Positions 23,032-30,843 of a DNA stretch of 36,585 nucleotides are shown piece after piece. Origin of the DNA: Desulfovibrio sp. (GTDB lineage Bacteria > Desulfobacterota > Desulfovibrionia > Desulfovibrionales > Desulfovibrionaceae); contig JAFQED010000021.1 of the NCBI GenBank assembly GCA_017415765.1, positions 1-36,585 on the forward strand, written 5' to 3'. The notes beneath the pieces are model-generated. The model made no database searches, was not told the DNA's origin, and saw nothing but the letters and a program-made list of their open reading frames with translations. Every line of letters begins with the position of its first letter. The stretch's first letter is position 1. Position numbers and translations under genes: made by a program.

Positions 23032-25140
23032 ATGGCCACGATGGGACTTCCGCAATTCGACTACAGCCGTTTTTCCCGGAATGGCGAAATCATGCTGGCC
23101 GCAGGGGTGGTGGTCATTCTCTTCGTCATGCTGGTGCCACTGCCCACCTTCTTTCTGGACATCATGCTCTGCGTGAGCATTTCCATCGCACTGCTCGTTC
23201 TCATTACCACCATGTTCATGAACTCTCCGTTGGAGTTCACCATCTTTCCCTCCCTGCTGCTGGTGACTACGCTGCTGCGGCTGGCCCTCAACGTGGCCTC
23301 CACCCGTCTCATCCTGCTCAATGGTGATCAGGGGGTTGAGGCAGCGGGCAGCGTCATCCGCTCCTTTGGCGAATTTGTGGTGGGTGGCAGCTATGTGGTG
23401 GGCGGCGTTATCTTTATGATTTTGTTCATCCTGAACAAGACTGTCATCGCCGCAGGTACTACCCGTATTGCCGAAGTGGCGGCCCGCTTTACCCTTGATG
23501 CCATGCCCGGCAAGCAGATGGCCATTGAGGCCGACCTCAACGCTGGCCTGATCGACGAGGAGGAAGCCACCAACCGCCGTAACGCCCTGCGCAAGGAGGC
23601 CGACTTTTACGGTGCCATGGACGGTGCGTGCAAATTCGTCACCGGTGACGTGAACGCGGGCATGTTCATCACGCTTGTCAATATCGTGGGTGGTATCATC
23701 ATCGGTGTTGTACAAAAGGACATGGACTGGAACACAGCCCTGACCACCTACTCACTACTGACCATCGGTGACGGGCTGGTGTCCACCATCCCTTCCATCA
23801 TCATTTCCACCGGCACGGGTCTGCTCGTTTCGCGTGCGGCCTCTGAAGCCAAGATGGGTGAGGAGTTTCTGGCCCAGCTCACCTTCAACGCCAAGGCCCT
23901 CAAGCTGGTTTCGGCGGTTCTGGTGGTCTTTGCCCTTGTGCCGGGTCTGCCTACGCTGCCCTTCCTGATACTTGCAGCCATGATGTTTGTGGCCGGTAAA
24001 CTGGCCTCCAACGACGAGGAGGAAGGGGACAACGCCCAGGGGCAGGGCAAGGGCAAGAGCAAGGCTGCCAAAGGTTCTGGTACGGCTGACACGCCAGAGG
24101 AGGTACAGGCCCTGTTGCCGCTGGACATGCTGGAGCTGGAAGTGGGCTACGGCCTTATCCCGCTGGTGGACGAGGAGCAGAGCGGCAACCTGCTGGCGCG
24201 TATCCGTTCCATCCGGCGGCAGTTTGCGCTGGATATGGGGGTGGTCATCCCTTCTCTGCATTTGCGGGATAACCTGCAACTCAAGCCCGGTCAGTATTCT
24301 TTGCTCATCAAGGGCAATCAGGTGGCGGCGGCCGAGATACTGGTGGATCACTTTCTTGCCATGGATCCCGGCAACGTGACTACCAAGATAAGCGGCATTG
24401 AAACCCGCGAACCAGCCTTCAACCTGCCAGCCATCTGGATACCCGAAAGCCAGCGCGAGGAAGCCATGCTGGCGGGCTATACGGTGGTGGACCCGGCTAC
24501 GGTCATTGCTACCCATCTGACAGAAGTCTTTAAGCGGCATTTGGCCGACTTCCTCGACAGACAGGCGGTGCAGGGCCTTTTGGACACGGTTTCCAAACAT
24601 GCCCCCAAGGCTGTGGAAGACCTTGTACCAGGCACCATTTCCCTTGGTGGCGTGCAAAAGGTGCTGCAACTGCTGGTGCGCGAAAACGTCAGCATCCGCG
24701 ATATGCTGACCATTGTGGAAACTCTGGGAGATTTGGGCGGCAGCGTCAAAAATCCGGATATGCTGGCCGAATTCGTGCGCGAAAAGCTCTCGCGCTCCAT
24801 TGTGCGCCCCTATCTGGATAGCCAGGGCGTGCTGCCCGTGCTGACCCTCAACGGCAATGCCGAACGCATGGTGCAGGAGGGCATCCGCCACAGCGAAAAC
24901 GGCGCGGCCTTCCTTTCGCTCAATCCGGCGGCGGCCCAGCGGCTTATCCAAAATATCAACGGCGCGGTGGAAAATGCGGTCAATACCGACGGCCAGCCCG
25001 TTATCCTGACCAGCCCCATGGTGCGACCGCATCTGGCCCAGCTTGTAACGCGTTTTTTGCCCACGGTACCTGTCATCTCTCAGGCCGAGATCCCTGCGGA
25101 CATCCGACTGCAATCGGTGGGCACGGTGGGGGCAGAATAA
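23032..25140 (+). CDS. flhA: Flagellar export apparatus protein FlhA
   Basis: Largest membrane component of the flagellar export gate, 702 residues, normal length. The N-terminal half (about 15-330) has eight membrane segments and the FHIPEP-family signature region around RFTLDAMPGKQMAIEADLNAG. A low-complexity glycine, lysine and glutamate linker is near residues 325-345, and the cytoplasmic domain that docks chaperone-substrate pairs fills about 360-690. The ribosome binding site is poor: AAGGAG is about 15 bases upstream and GAGG about 10. It is closed by a strong terminator at 25175-25211, so flhB and flhA form one transcription unit. Confidence 0.97.
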   Translation: MATMGLPQFDYSRFSRNGEIMLAAGVVVILFVMLVPLPTFFLDIMLCVSISIALLVLITTMFMNSPLEFTIFPSLLLVTTLLRLALNVASTRLILLNGDQGVEAAGSVIRSFGEFVVGGSYVVGGVIFMILFILNKTVIAAGTTRIAEVAARFTLDAMPGKQMAIEADLNAGLIDEEEATNRRNALRKEADFYGAMDGACKFVTGDVNAGMFITLVNIVGGIIIGVVQKDMDWNTALTTYSLLTIGDGLVSTIPSIIISTGTGLLVSRAASEAKMGEEFLAQLTFNAKALKLVSAVLVVFALVPGLPTLPFLILAAMMFVAGKLASNDEEEGDNAQGQGKGKSKAAKGSGTADTPEEVQALLPLDMLELEVGYGLIPLVDEEQSGNLLARIRSIRRQFALDMGVVIPSLHLRDNLQLKPGQYSLLIKGNQVAAAEILVDHFLAMDPGNVTTKISGIETREPAFNLPAIWIPESQREEAMLAGYTVVDPATVIATHLTEVFKRHLADFLDRQAVQGLLDTVSKHAPKAVEDLVPGTISLGGVQKVLQLLVRENVSIRDMLTIVETLGDLGGSVKNPDMLAEFVREKLSRSIVRPYLDSQGVLPVLTLNGNAERMVQEGIRHSENGAAFLSLNPAAAQRLIQNINGAVENAVNTDGQPVILTSPMVRPHLAQLVTRFLPTVPVISQAEIPADIRLQSVGTVGAE

Positions 25141-25174
25141 AGCGCATTGCCATTTGCACCCGCAACAACAAGAC

Positions 25175-25211
25175 AGCAACTCCGCAAGAGCTCTTGCGGA
25201 GTTGCTTTTTT
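25175..25211 (+). terminator. Strong terminator after flhA
   Basis: A perfect palindrome AGCAACTCCGCAAGAG / CTCTTGCGGAGTTGCT (16 bases each arm, 25175-25206) is followed by a T-run to 25211. The tip must open to a small loop. It separates flhBA from the flhF operon, so flhF needs its own promoter. Confidence 0.9.
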
Positions 25212-25265
25212 GACGGGCCAGCCCCTGGCGTGGTAAAAGCAGCGCGGGGTAAGTCTGCCCAATTT

Positions 25266-25281
25266 TGGCCCTATTCTTGCA
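25266..25281 (+). promoter_or_regulatory. Sigma-54 promoter of the flhF-flhG-fliA operon
   Basis: TGGCCCTATTCTTGCA has TGGC at -24, TTGCA at -12 and GG and GC separated by exactly 10 bases. This is a very good match to the sigma-54 consensus TGGCACGNNNNTTGCA. The predicted start is near 25292, giving a leader of about 40 bases. A strong terminator just upstream supports a new transcription unit here. Confidence 0.78.
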
Positions 25282-25332
25282 TATGGATAGGGGGGTGCTG
25301 GCGCATCGCAACGTAAGGCAAAGGATCGGAGC

Positions 25333-26379
25333 ATGCAGGTCAAAACATTCACCGGCGCATCATCGCAAGAGGTCTTGGCACAGATCAAGGCCGAGCTTGG
25401 CCCTGATGCTGTCATCCTGAGCGACCGCACCTATCGCAAGGATGGTGTGGTCTACCATGAGGTGACCGCAGGGCTGGAGCGCAACGCCCAGGGCATTACC
25501 GCTGCCAGCGGCGAAATGCCCAGTGGCTGGGGTGAATGGCATAAGGAATGGATGCAGATCAAGGATCAGCTCTTTGCCCTGATGAAGCCTGCCATCCAAA
25601 TGGAACGCCTGACCCCCCGCCAGCGGGTGGCCCTGGAGTATTTGCAGCGCGAGGGCGTTTCGGATGCCGTGGCTGTGGAGCTTTACAAACGTCTGCTGGC
25701 AGAGCCGGGCGCGTCCGTGCTGGAGTGCCTGTGTGGTATGGTGCCGGTAAAGGGCTGGGGCAGCGAGGCATGGCAGCAGCGTTTCCACCTGCTGGTTGGC
25801 CCCTATGGTGCTGGCAAAACCAGTACGGGGCTGCGTTTTGCCCTGCATGTACGCCAGCAGTCGCCAGAGGCCCGTATCGCCTTTATCAATACAGATTGTC
25901 TGCGTGGCAATGGACGTCTTTTGCTGCGCCACTGGGCAGAGCTGTCCGGTTTCAGCTATATGGAAGCCCCTGACAAGGCTGCCCTGCAACAGGCCCTTGT
26001 GGCTACGGCAGCGGCTGACATCGTTTTCGTGGACGTACCGGGCCTGGCACGCGAGCAGGATCTGACCGGCTGGCGGGCAGAAATGGGGCTGGATATGGAG
26101 GATGTCGCCACGCATCTGGTGCTTTCCCCCTTTTGCGACCCCATGCAGATGCGAGAATTCTTACGCCGCTACCAGTGCAGCGGGGAGGGCAGTATCGTCT
26201 GGAGCAAGCTGGATGAAGCAGTGAGCTTTGGGCATATCGTCAATGTGGCTTGTGCGGCTGGTCTGCCGGTATCGGCACTGTCCTTTGGGGCAGAGCTGAA
26301 GGAAAGCCTCACCCCCGCCACAGAACCTCTTGTCTGGCGGCTTATTTTTAAAAGGCAAATCCCGGGCCGCACGGCCTGA
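25333..26379 (+). CDS. flhF: Flagellar biosynthesis GTPase-like protein FlhF
   Basis: SRP-type GTPase that sets the place of flagellum assembly; 348 residues, slightly short for the family. The N-terminal MQVKTFTGASSQEVLAQIK is typical, followed by a short B domain and the NG GTPase domain from about 150. G1 is GPYGAGKTST and G4 is SKLDEA. Two catalytic motifs differ from the family: G3 reads DVPG instead of DTAG, and in the G2 loop the conserved glutamine of the DxxR...Q segment is replaced (DCLRGNGRLLL). GGAG stands two bases before the ATG with GGATCGGAG extending upstream. It is first in the sigma-54 operon with flhG and fliA. Confidence 0.9.
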   Translation: MQVKTFTGASSQEVLAQIKAELGPDAVILSDRTYRKDGVVYHEVTAGLERNAQGITAASGEMPSGWGEWHKEWMQIKDQLFALMKPAIQMERLTPRQRVALEYLQREGVSDAVAVELYKRLLAEPGASVLECLCGMVPVKGWGSEAWQQRFHLLVGPYGAGKTSTGLRFALHVRQQSPEARIAFINTDCLRGNGRLLLRHWAELSGFSYMEAPDKAALQQALVATAAADIVFVDVPGLAREQDLTGWRAEMGLDMEDVATHLVLSPFCDPMQMREFLRRYQCSGEGSIVWSKLDEAVSFGHIVNVACAAGLPVSALSFGAELKESLTPATEPLVWRLIFKRQIPGRTA

Positions 26380-26422
26380 GCAGAGACAGGGTGCACAACC
26401 CGCAACACAAGCGAGCATATAG

Positions 26423-27235
26423 ATGAGCGGCAACTTTCCACTGGTTTTCTCAGTCACATCGGGCAAGGGGGGCGTCGGCAAGACAAATCTTGCGGTCAAT
26501 CTGGCACACTGCCTGTCCCGGCTCGGCAAGCGGGTGGTGCTGATAGATGCAGACCTTGGCCTTGCCAATGTGGATGTGCTGCTGGGGCTGACGCCGCAGA
26601 AAAATCTTTTCCATCTCTTTCACGAGGGGGCCAGCCTGCGTGACATCCTCTGCCCCACGCCCTACGGCTTTTCCATCCTGCCGGCATCGTCCGGTATGAG
26701 CGAAATGCTCAATCTCTCCACCGGGCAAAAGCTGGAACTGCTGGAAGCCGTGGACGAGTTGGAGGACGAACTGGACTGCCTGATCGTGGATACGGGCGCA
26801 GGTATCAACGACAACGTCCTCTACTTTAACCTTGCCGTGCAGGAGCGGCTGGTGGTACTGACGCCAGAGCCGACATCACTGACGGATGCCTATGCCCTCA
26901 TCAAGGTGCTCAAGCTCACGCACGGGGTGGAACGCTTTAGGGTTTGCGTCAATATGTCCACCGATGCCAAGGCAGCCAAGGAGTTTTATGCTCGTCTGCA
27001 TCAGGGCTGCGACCATTTCTTGAGTGGTGTTTCGCTGGACATGGTAGGGGTTATCCCGCGTGATATGGACGTGCGCAAGGCCGTTATCCGGCAGGAGCCA
27101 TTTTGTGTGGTCGCGCCGGAAAGTCCGGCGGGTAAGGCCGTGGAGGCCCTGGCCAGGAGTGTGGCCAACTGGGATGCCCCGGAAAATCTGGACGGCAACA
27201 TCAAATTTTTCTGGAAGAAACTGCTTTTCCATTGA
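26423..27235 (+). CDS. flhG: MinD/ParA-family ATPase FlhG (YlxH)
   Basis: Membrane-associating ATPase of 270 residues that limits flagellar number by acting on FlhF. The deviant Walker A is SGKGGVGKTN (about residues 13-22), with the signature lysine that contacts the partner subunit; the switch I region follows at LIDADLGLANVDVLLG, and the Walker B-like segment is CLIVDTGAGINDNVL. It starts 43 bp after flhF; no good ribosome binding site is visible before the ATG, so coupling is possible. fliA follows after 125 bp. Confidence 0.93.
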   Translation: MSGNFPLVFSVTSGKGGVGKTNLAVNLAHCLSRLGKRVVLIDADLGLANVDVLLGLTPQKNLFHLFHEGASLRDILCPTPYGFSILPASSGMSEMLNLSTGQKLELLEAVDELEDELDCLIVDTGAGINDNVLYFNLAVQERLVVLTPEPTSLTDAYALIKVLKLTHGVERFRVCVNMSTDAKAAKEFYARLHQGCDHFLSGVSLDMVGVIPRDMDVRKAVIRQEPFCVVAPESPAGKAVEALARSVANWDAPENLDGNIKFFWKKLLFH

Positions 27236-27360
27236 TCCTGCAACATCGCGCTCCGCAGGGCGCAGCACCGCAGTCCGGCCGGGTGGGCGAGGATGGCGGC
27301 AACCCTGGCGGCTCCGGTACGCTAGGGGAAGAAGAGGCACGAACCGAAAAGGAAAAAACT

Positions 27361-28152
27361 ATGAAAACCGGCACAGCGCACGCACAACAGGCCAATCCCT
27401 GGGAAGCGCTCGAAACCGGAGCCTTGGCCTGGGAGGATTTCTCCCCTGCCGAACAGGAAGACGTGGTACGGCACTACGCCCCCAAGATCCGCTTCCTTGC
27501 CCTGCGGCTCAAGGCAAAACTGCCCCGCAATGTAGAATTGGGCGAGATGATCAGCTCTGGTACGCTGGGGCTGATGGAGGCACTGGGCAAATTCCGTCCA
27601 CAGTTGGGCATCCGCTTTGAAACCTACGCAGAAAACCGTATTCGCGGAGCCATGCTGGATGAATTGCGCCGATTGGACTGGTTTCCGCGCTCCCTGCGCC
27701 AGAGGGTGCGTCTGCTGGAAGAAGCCATGCGCAAGATGGAGCATGAGCAGGGACGCCAGCCCACCGAGGAAGAGTTGCAGGTGCTCACCGGACTTGAGCT
27801 GCGCGAGGTGCGTCAGGGGCTGGAAGCCCTGCAAAATCAGCTCTGGCTTTCGCTGGATGCCATCCAGGACAGTGTTTCCGGTGAAATTGGCGACAGTGGG
27901 GGAGAACCGTACAACAGCACGGCCATGCGTGAACTGGTGGAAAAAGTCGCGCCGCTCATAGACCGTCTGACCCCACGCGAAAAACTGGTGCTGTCACTGT
28001 ATTATACCGATGAACTGAACATGCGCGAGACCGCCGAAGTTATGGGTATCACCGAAGGCCGTGTTTCGCAGTTGCACTCACAGGCACTGAACCGCTTGCG
28101 TAAGGAATTTGTCAGCTTGTACGGTGATAGGGCTGTACACCTCCCAAACTGA
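27361..28152 (+). CDS. fliA: RNA polymerase sigma-28 factor FliA
   Basis: Alternative sigma factor for late flagellar and chemotaxis genes, 263 residues, typical length. Region 2 runs from about residue 30 with LGEMISSGTLGLMEALGKF and FETYAENRIRGAMLDELR; region 3 follows at about 110-150; region 4 is near the C-terminus with LTPREKLVLSLYYTDELNM and the helix-turn-helix ETAEVMGITEGRVSQLHSQA. The ATG at 27361 has AAGGA about eight bases upstream. An in-frame upstream start would add 43 glycine-rich residues without RBS. A matching target promoter is present upstream of the chemoreceptor gene. I found no anti-sigma factor FlgM gene in the window. Confidence 0.95.
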   Translation: MKTGTAHAQQANPWEALETGALAWEDFSPAEQEDVVRHYAPKIRFLALRLKAKLPRNVELGEMISSGTLGLMEALGKFRPQLGIRFETYAENRIRGAMLDELRRLDWFPRSLRQRVRLLEEAMRKMEHEQGRQPTEEELQVLTGLELREVRQGLEALQNQLWLSLDAIQDSVSGEIGDSGGEPYNSTAMRELVEKVAPLIDRLTPREKLVLSLYYTDELNMRETAEVMGITEGRVSQLHSQALNRLRKEFVSLYGDRAVHLPN

Positions 28153-28221
28153 TCTGCTCCGGCAGCCCTTGTCAAAGCTGACAGGGTGGGCTTGCCGGGG
28201 CAGTCCCTCTGCCTTCCCCTA

Positions 28222-28257
28222 TAGAGCGATTGCCATTATCACAGGCATTTCGCTCTA
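28222..28257. repeat. Imperfect palindrome downstream of fliA
   Basis: TAGAGCGA (28222-28229) and TCGCTCTA (28250-28257) are a perfect 8-bp inverted repeat. Inside them TGCC and GGCA form a further 4-bp stem around the loop ATTATCACA. A run of A follows on the plus strand, so it is not a plus-strand terminator. It could be a copy of a dispersed intergenic repeat or a binding site. Confidence 0.6.
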
Positions 28258-28312
28258 AAAATGCCATATGAAAAAACTTTAGGGTTTGATGGGAATTTTT
28301 TTCCCATTTCTG

Positions 28313-28328
28313 CGGTGACGCGGTTGCA
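28313..28328 (+). promoter_or_regulatory. Candidate sigma-54 promoter of the 103-residue gene
   Basis: CGGTGACGCGGTTGCA has a perfect TTGCA -12 element and GG ten bases away from GC. The -24 box is weak outside the GG. The predicted start near 28339 would give a leader of about 79 bases. The upstream palindrome and AT-rich stretch would suit an activator binding site, but this is inference. Confidence 0.4.
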
Positions 28329-28417
28329 GAAAATACCTTTTGCGGCTAAAATACTTTTTATGTTGACGACAGGTGGGTTGTTGCCACTATGGTTTTGAGG
28401 TTTCTGAGGAGGCACAG

Positions 28418-28729
28418 ATGGAAATTTCTGCAACCGGATATGGCATGGGGGCAAGCTGGAATCCGGCACGTTCCACAGGGCGGGCCACGTCGCCTTCCAT
28501 GCCCCAGAACGTTGCGGCGGTGGATGTCCTGTCCAGTTCTGAAAAGAACTTTTTTGACAAAACATTGCACACCGAACTTAAAATGAGTGGCGCATCGGCC
28601 GAAATGTTCAGCAATCAGGGCATTTCTGCCATGAATACGCAGGAGATGGGCTACTGGTCTTCTCAGCTCAAGGGCTATGGCAGCAGTGCACAGCAGCCCC
28701 GCCAGCAGGGCCTGAACCTGACAATTTAG
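28418..28729 (+). CDS. Unknown 103-residue protein between fliA and cheY
   Basis: Small, soluble, mostly polar protein with no signal peptide or membrane segment. The first 30 residues are glycine and serine-rich (MEISATGYGMGASW). Residues about 40-60 could form a helix (SSSEKNFFDKTLHTELKMSG), and the end is glutamine-rich (SSAQQPRQQGLNLTI). I do not recognise the family. GAGGAGG stands a few bases upstream of the ATG, a strong ribosome binding site. Its place in the flagellar locus, with large gaps on both sides and a possible sigma-54 site of its own, suggests a separately controlled flagellar or chemotaxis accessory. Confidence 0.72.
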   Translation: MEISATGYGMGASWNPARSTGRATSPSMPQNVAAVDVLSSSEKNFFDKTLHTELKMSGASAEMFSNQGISAMNTQEMGYWSSQLKGYGSSAQQPRQQGLNLTI

Positions 28730-28965
28730 CCACTGTGTTTTAAGGCGCGTCCTTCGTGATGTCGGGTAGACTTGCGAGGGCCATCGACAACCTGGGAAAG
28801 GATACTGGTATGTCAGAGCAACCCGGCAGGGCTGGGCAGCCCTGACGTGCAGTTTTGGGTATGTGGTATCCCGGCTTTGGCTGGATACTGAATGGGAATC
28901 TGTTTCGGGTTTCAACTATCTGGCAGGGTGTTGACCCTCTTTCGGCTTGATAAGGAGAATCGGAA
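28730..28965 (+). other. Intergenic region before cheY
   Basis: This 236-bp gap holds a hairpin (28827-28844, CAGGGCTG/CAGCCCTG, two-base centre) followed eight bases later by TTTT, which may be a weak terminator or an attenuator. Two tiny plus-strand open frames lie in it: 28759-28845 (28 codons, ending inside the hairpin) and 28861-28950 (29 codons); neither has a ribosome binding site. No sigma-54 or sigma-28 element is clear. Confidence 0.5.
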
Positions 28966-29346
28966 ATGCCTTTTGACCCCAATATGCGTGTTCTGGTCGT
29001 GGATGACTTCTCCACCATGCGCCGCATTGTCCGCAACATCCTGCGCCAGCTTGGTTTCAATAATGTGGTAGAGGCTGACGACGGCACCACCGCATGGGAA
29101 GTGCTGAACCGCGAAAAGATCGATTTTATCGTTTCTGACTGGAATATGCCCAAGATGACCGGTATCGATCTTTTGCGGAAAGTCCGCGCAAGCGAGCAGT
29201 TTGCAGAGATCCCCTTTCTGATGGTCACGGCTGAGGCACAGCAGGAAAACATCATAGAAGCGGTGCAGGCCAAGGTCTCCAACTACATCGTCAAGCCGTT
29301 CACCGCCGATACCATGCAGCAGAAGATCGAAAAGATCTTCCCGTAG
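28966..29346 (+). CDS. cheY: Chemotaxis response regulator CheY
   Basis: Single-domain response regulator, 126 residues, that carries the chemotaxis signal from CheA to the flagellar switch. All key residues are present: acidic pocket D13 and D14, phosphorylated D58 in SDWNMP, T88 in MVTAE and K110 in VKPFT. The sequence is close to enterobacterial CheY along its full length, including the DFSTMRRIVRN helix and the C-terminal KIEKIFP. AAGGAG lies ten bases upstream of the ATG. It begins a run of closely spaced genes with the FliL-like gene and two small genes. Confidence 0.96.
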   Translation: MPFDPNMRVLVVDDFSTMRRIVRNILRQLGFNNVVEADDGTTAWEVLNREKIDFIVSDWNMPKMTGIDLLRKVRASEQFAEIPFLMVTAEAQQENIIEAVQAKVSNYIVKPFTADTMQQKIEKIFP

Positions 29347-29368
29347 GCGCAGATTCCAGGGGGTTCGC

Positions 29369-30031
29369 GTGGCTGACGCACAGCTCAAGGTCGCGCCGAC
29401 CAGAGACGAGGTCCAGGTCGGTCTTGGCTTGTCTGCCGGGCAAGCCAAGGTGGAGCTGGATCTTGATGACGCCCCCTTCCTTGCGCCGGAAAAGGTCGAT
29501 CCGCCAGCTGCCCCTGCCCCGGCCGTGAAGGATGCTGGTGATGCGGGAAAGCCCGCCCCTGCTCCTCGCAAAAAAAGGCTTTTGCTGCTGGCTGGGGTGG
29601 CTGTGCTGGTTGTGGTTGGTATTGCCGTCTGGTGGTTCTTTTTACGCACACCGCCGCCCCCGCCACCAGAGCCTCCCAAGCCAGAAGTTATTGTGGTGCC
29701 TTCCAACCCTGTGCCCCAGGGGCCAGTGGATTATGTCAAGAATCTGGAGCCTTTCCTTGTGCCCCATGCCGATGGCACAGGGGCGGTGCGTTTTCTTGTT
29801 TGCAAGTTTTCTATTTTGAGTCATGAACCGCAGATCAGCAGTGAGCTGGATCTGCGGATGCTGCCCCTGCGCGATGCCATTTATTTTTATTTGCGCAGCA
29901 AGGACAGCGCGTGGCTGATGGACGCCCGCAACGGCGTAACCATCAAGACAGATCTGACTGCCGTGGTCAATGAATATCTGACCCGTGGGGAAATTGAGGA
30001 CATCTTGTTTGACAGTTATTTGAACGAATAA
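29369..30031 (+). CDS. fliL: FliL-family flagellar basal body-associated protein
   Basis: Inner-membrane protein of 220 residues that lies next to the stator and supports torque. One membrane segment at about 70-92 is followed by a proline run (about 95-100) and a periplasmic FliL-type domain (about 118-220; ending EIEDILFDSYLNE). The cytoplasmic N-terminal tail of about 69 residues, alanine and proline-rich, is longer than usual for FliL. The start is GTG with AGGGGG five bases upstream and lies 22 bp after cheY. Assignment to FliL rests on topology, length of the periplasmic domain and position; the sequence itself is diverged. Confidence 0.78.
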   Translation: MADAQLKVAPTRDEVQVGLGLSAGQAKVELDLDDAPFLAPEKVDPPAAPAPAVKDAGDAGKPAPAPRKKRLLLLAGVAVLVVVGIAVWWFFLRTPPPPPPEPPKPEVIVVPSNPVPQGPVDYVKNLEPFLVPHADGTGAVRFLVCKFSILSHEPQISSELDLRMLPLRDAIYFYLRSKDSAWLMDARNGVTIKTDLTAVVNEYLTRGEIEDILFDSYLNE

Positions 30032-30055
30032 GGGCCGTGCGCCCAAGGAGAAGCC

Positions 30056-30379
30056 ATGAGCGTTGACACCACCATGGCCGTTCTCTATGCCCAGACAGGA
30101 CTGGCCGCACCCTTTGCCAATGCAGCCGCCGTGGCCCCACAGGCTTCTTTGGCCATGTCGCGGATGCTGGCAGCCGAAATGGCTCGCCAGCAGCAACAAC
30201 AAGTTGAAAAGACAGAAAAAACCGCAGAAAAGTCCAACATCACTCCCGATAGGCGCGGCTCACATGGCCAGTTTGGTAGCCGTCGCCGCCAGCGGCAGGC
30301 CGCCGCGCAGGAAGAGACGGACGAAGCCTCACCGTCACTTGCCTCAATGGTGGGCTGTCTGCTCAATGTCAAGGTATGA
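30056..30379 (+). CDS. Unknown small protein of the flagellar locus
   Basis: Protein of 107 residues with an alanine-rich start (VLYAQTGLAAPFANAAAVA), a run of glutamines (about 45-50) and a basic, charged middle (RRGSHGQFGSRRRQRQ). It has no signal peptide or membrane segment and looks largely disordered. CAAGGAGAAGCC stands upstream of the ATG. Its stop overlaps the start of the next gene in ATGA, so the two are translationally coupled. Similar small genes follow fliL in Desulfovibrio flagellar loci, but I know no function. Confidence 0.72.
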   Translation: MSVDTTMAVLYAQTGLAAPFANAAAVAPQASLAMSRMLAAEMARQQQQQVEKTEKTAEKSNITPDRRGSHGQFGSRRRQRQAAAQEETDEASPSLASMVGCLLNVKV

Positions 30380-30804
30380 ATGACACCCTGCTCCTTGTCC
30401 TTTTTGTTTCCTTTTCCGTGCTGGAAATAGGTATTCTTGTTTGTGTGCTGGTGTTTTACCGCCGCTTGCGGCGGTCTGAGCACTTGTTCAATTCCTTGCA
30501 GGCCAATCAGGAGAATTTGCTGGCCCGTATTGAGATGAACGCCCGCCTTGAAAAGGAAATCGTGGCCACCTTTGCCCAGCGGCAGGCCGAATTGCGCAAT
30601 CTGGACGAAAAGCTGGAAGAACGTGCCCAAAGTCTGCGTCGTCTGCTGGAACAGGCCGAGGGCATCAGCCGTTCACCGCAATTCTTGCGGGAGGTCATTC
30701 TCAATGGACGGCGCAAGGGCCTGTCCAGCCAGCAGATTGCCCGCAACGCCGGCCTGAGTGTGGATGAGGTGGATCTGATTTTGGCGCAGCAGCCCAAGAG
30801 TTGA
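30376..30804 (+). CDS. Membrane-anchored coiled-coil protein with HTH-like end
   Basis: Protein of 142 residues: one N-terminal membrane segment (about 5-27), a charged coiled coil (about 35-100, with heptad-like leucines, LDEKLEERAQSLRRLLEQ), and a C-terminal GLSSQQIARNAGLSVDEVDL that reads like a helix-turn-helix. A similar plan is seen in small conserved proteins of unknown function near flagellar and cell-pole genes. It shares ATGA with the gene before it and is the last gene of the cheY run. Confidence 0.78.
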   Translation: MNDTLLLVLFVSFSVLEIGILVCVLVFYRRLRRSEHLFNSLQANQENLLARIEMNARLEKEIVATFAQRQAELRNLDEKLEERAQSLRRLLEQAEGISRSPQFLREVILNGRRKGLSSQQIARNAGLSVDEVDLILAQQPKS

Positions 30805-30843
30805 GGGTGCTGACGGGACGGGAGATGTATCCGGGAAAATCGA

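Larger units (their letters stand above)
28153..28417 (+). other. Intergenic region between fliA and the 103-residue gene
   Basis: This 265-bp gap holds an imperfect 36-bp palindrome (28222-28257), a short GGGAA/TTCCC inverted repeat with a T-rich loop (about 28291-28306) and a candidate sigma-54 site (28313-28328). It is clearly more AT-rich than the flanking genes. No open reading frame of note is present. Confidence 0.6.

Noticed and set aside
22249-23715. 488-codon minus-strand open frame, histidine-rich
   Set aside because: It is antisense to flhB and flhA. The histidine richness mirrors valine and methionine codons of the membrane segments on the other strand.
23755-25311. 518-codon minus-strand open frame
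   Set aside because: It is antisense to flhA and runs through its terminator region; no recognisable domain.
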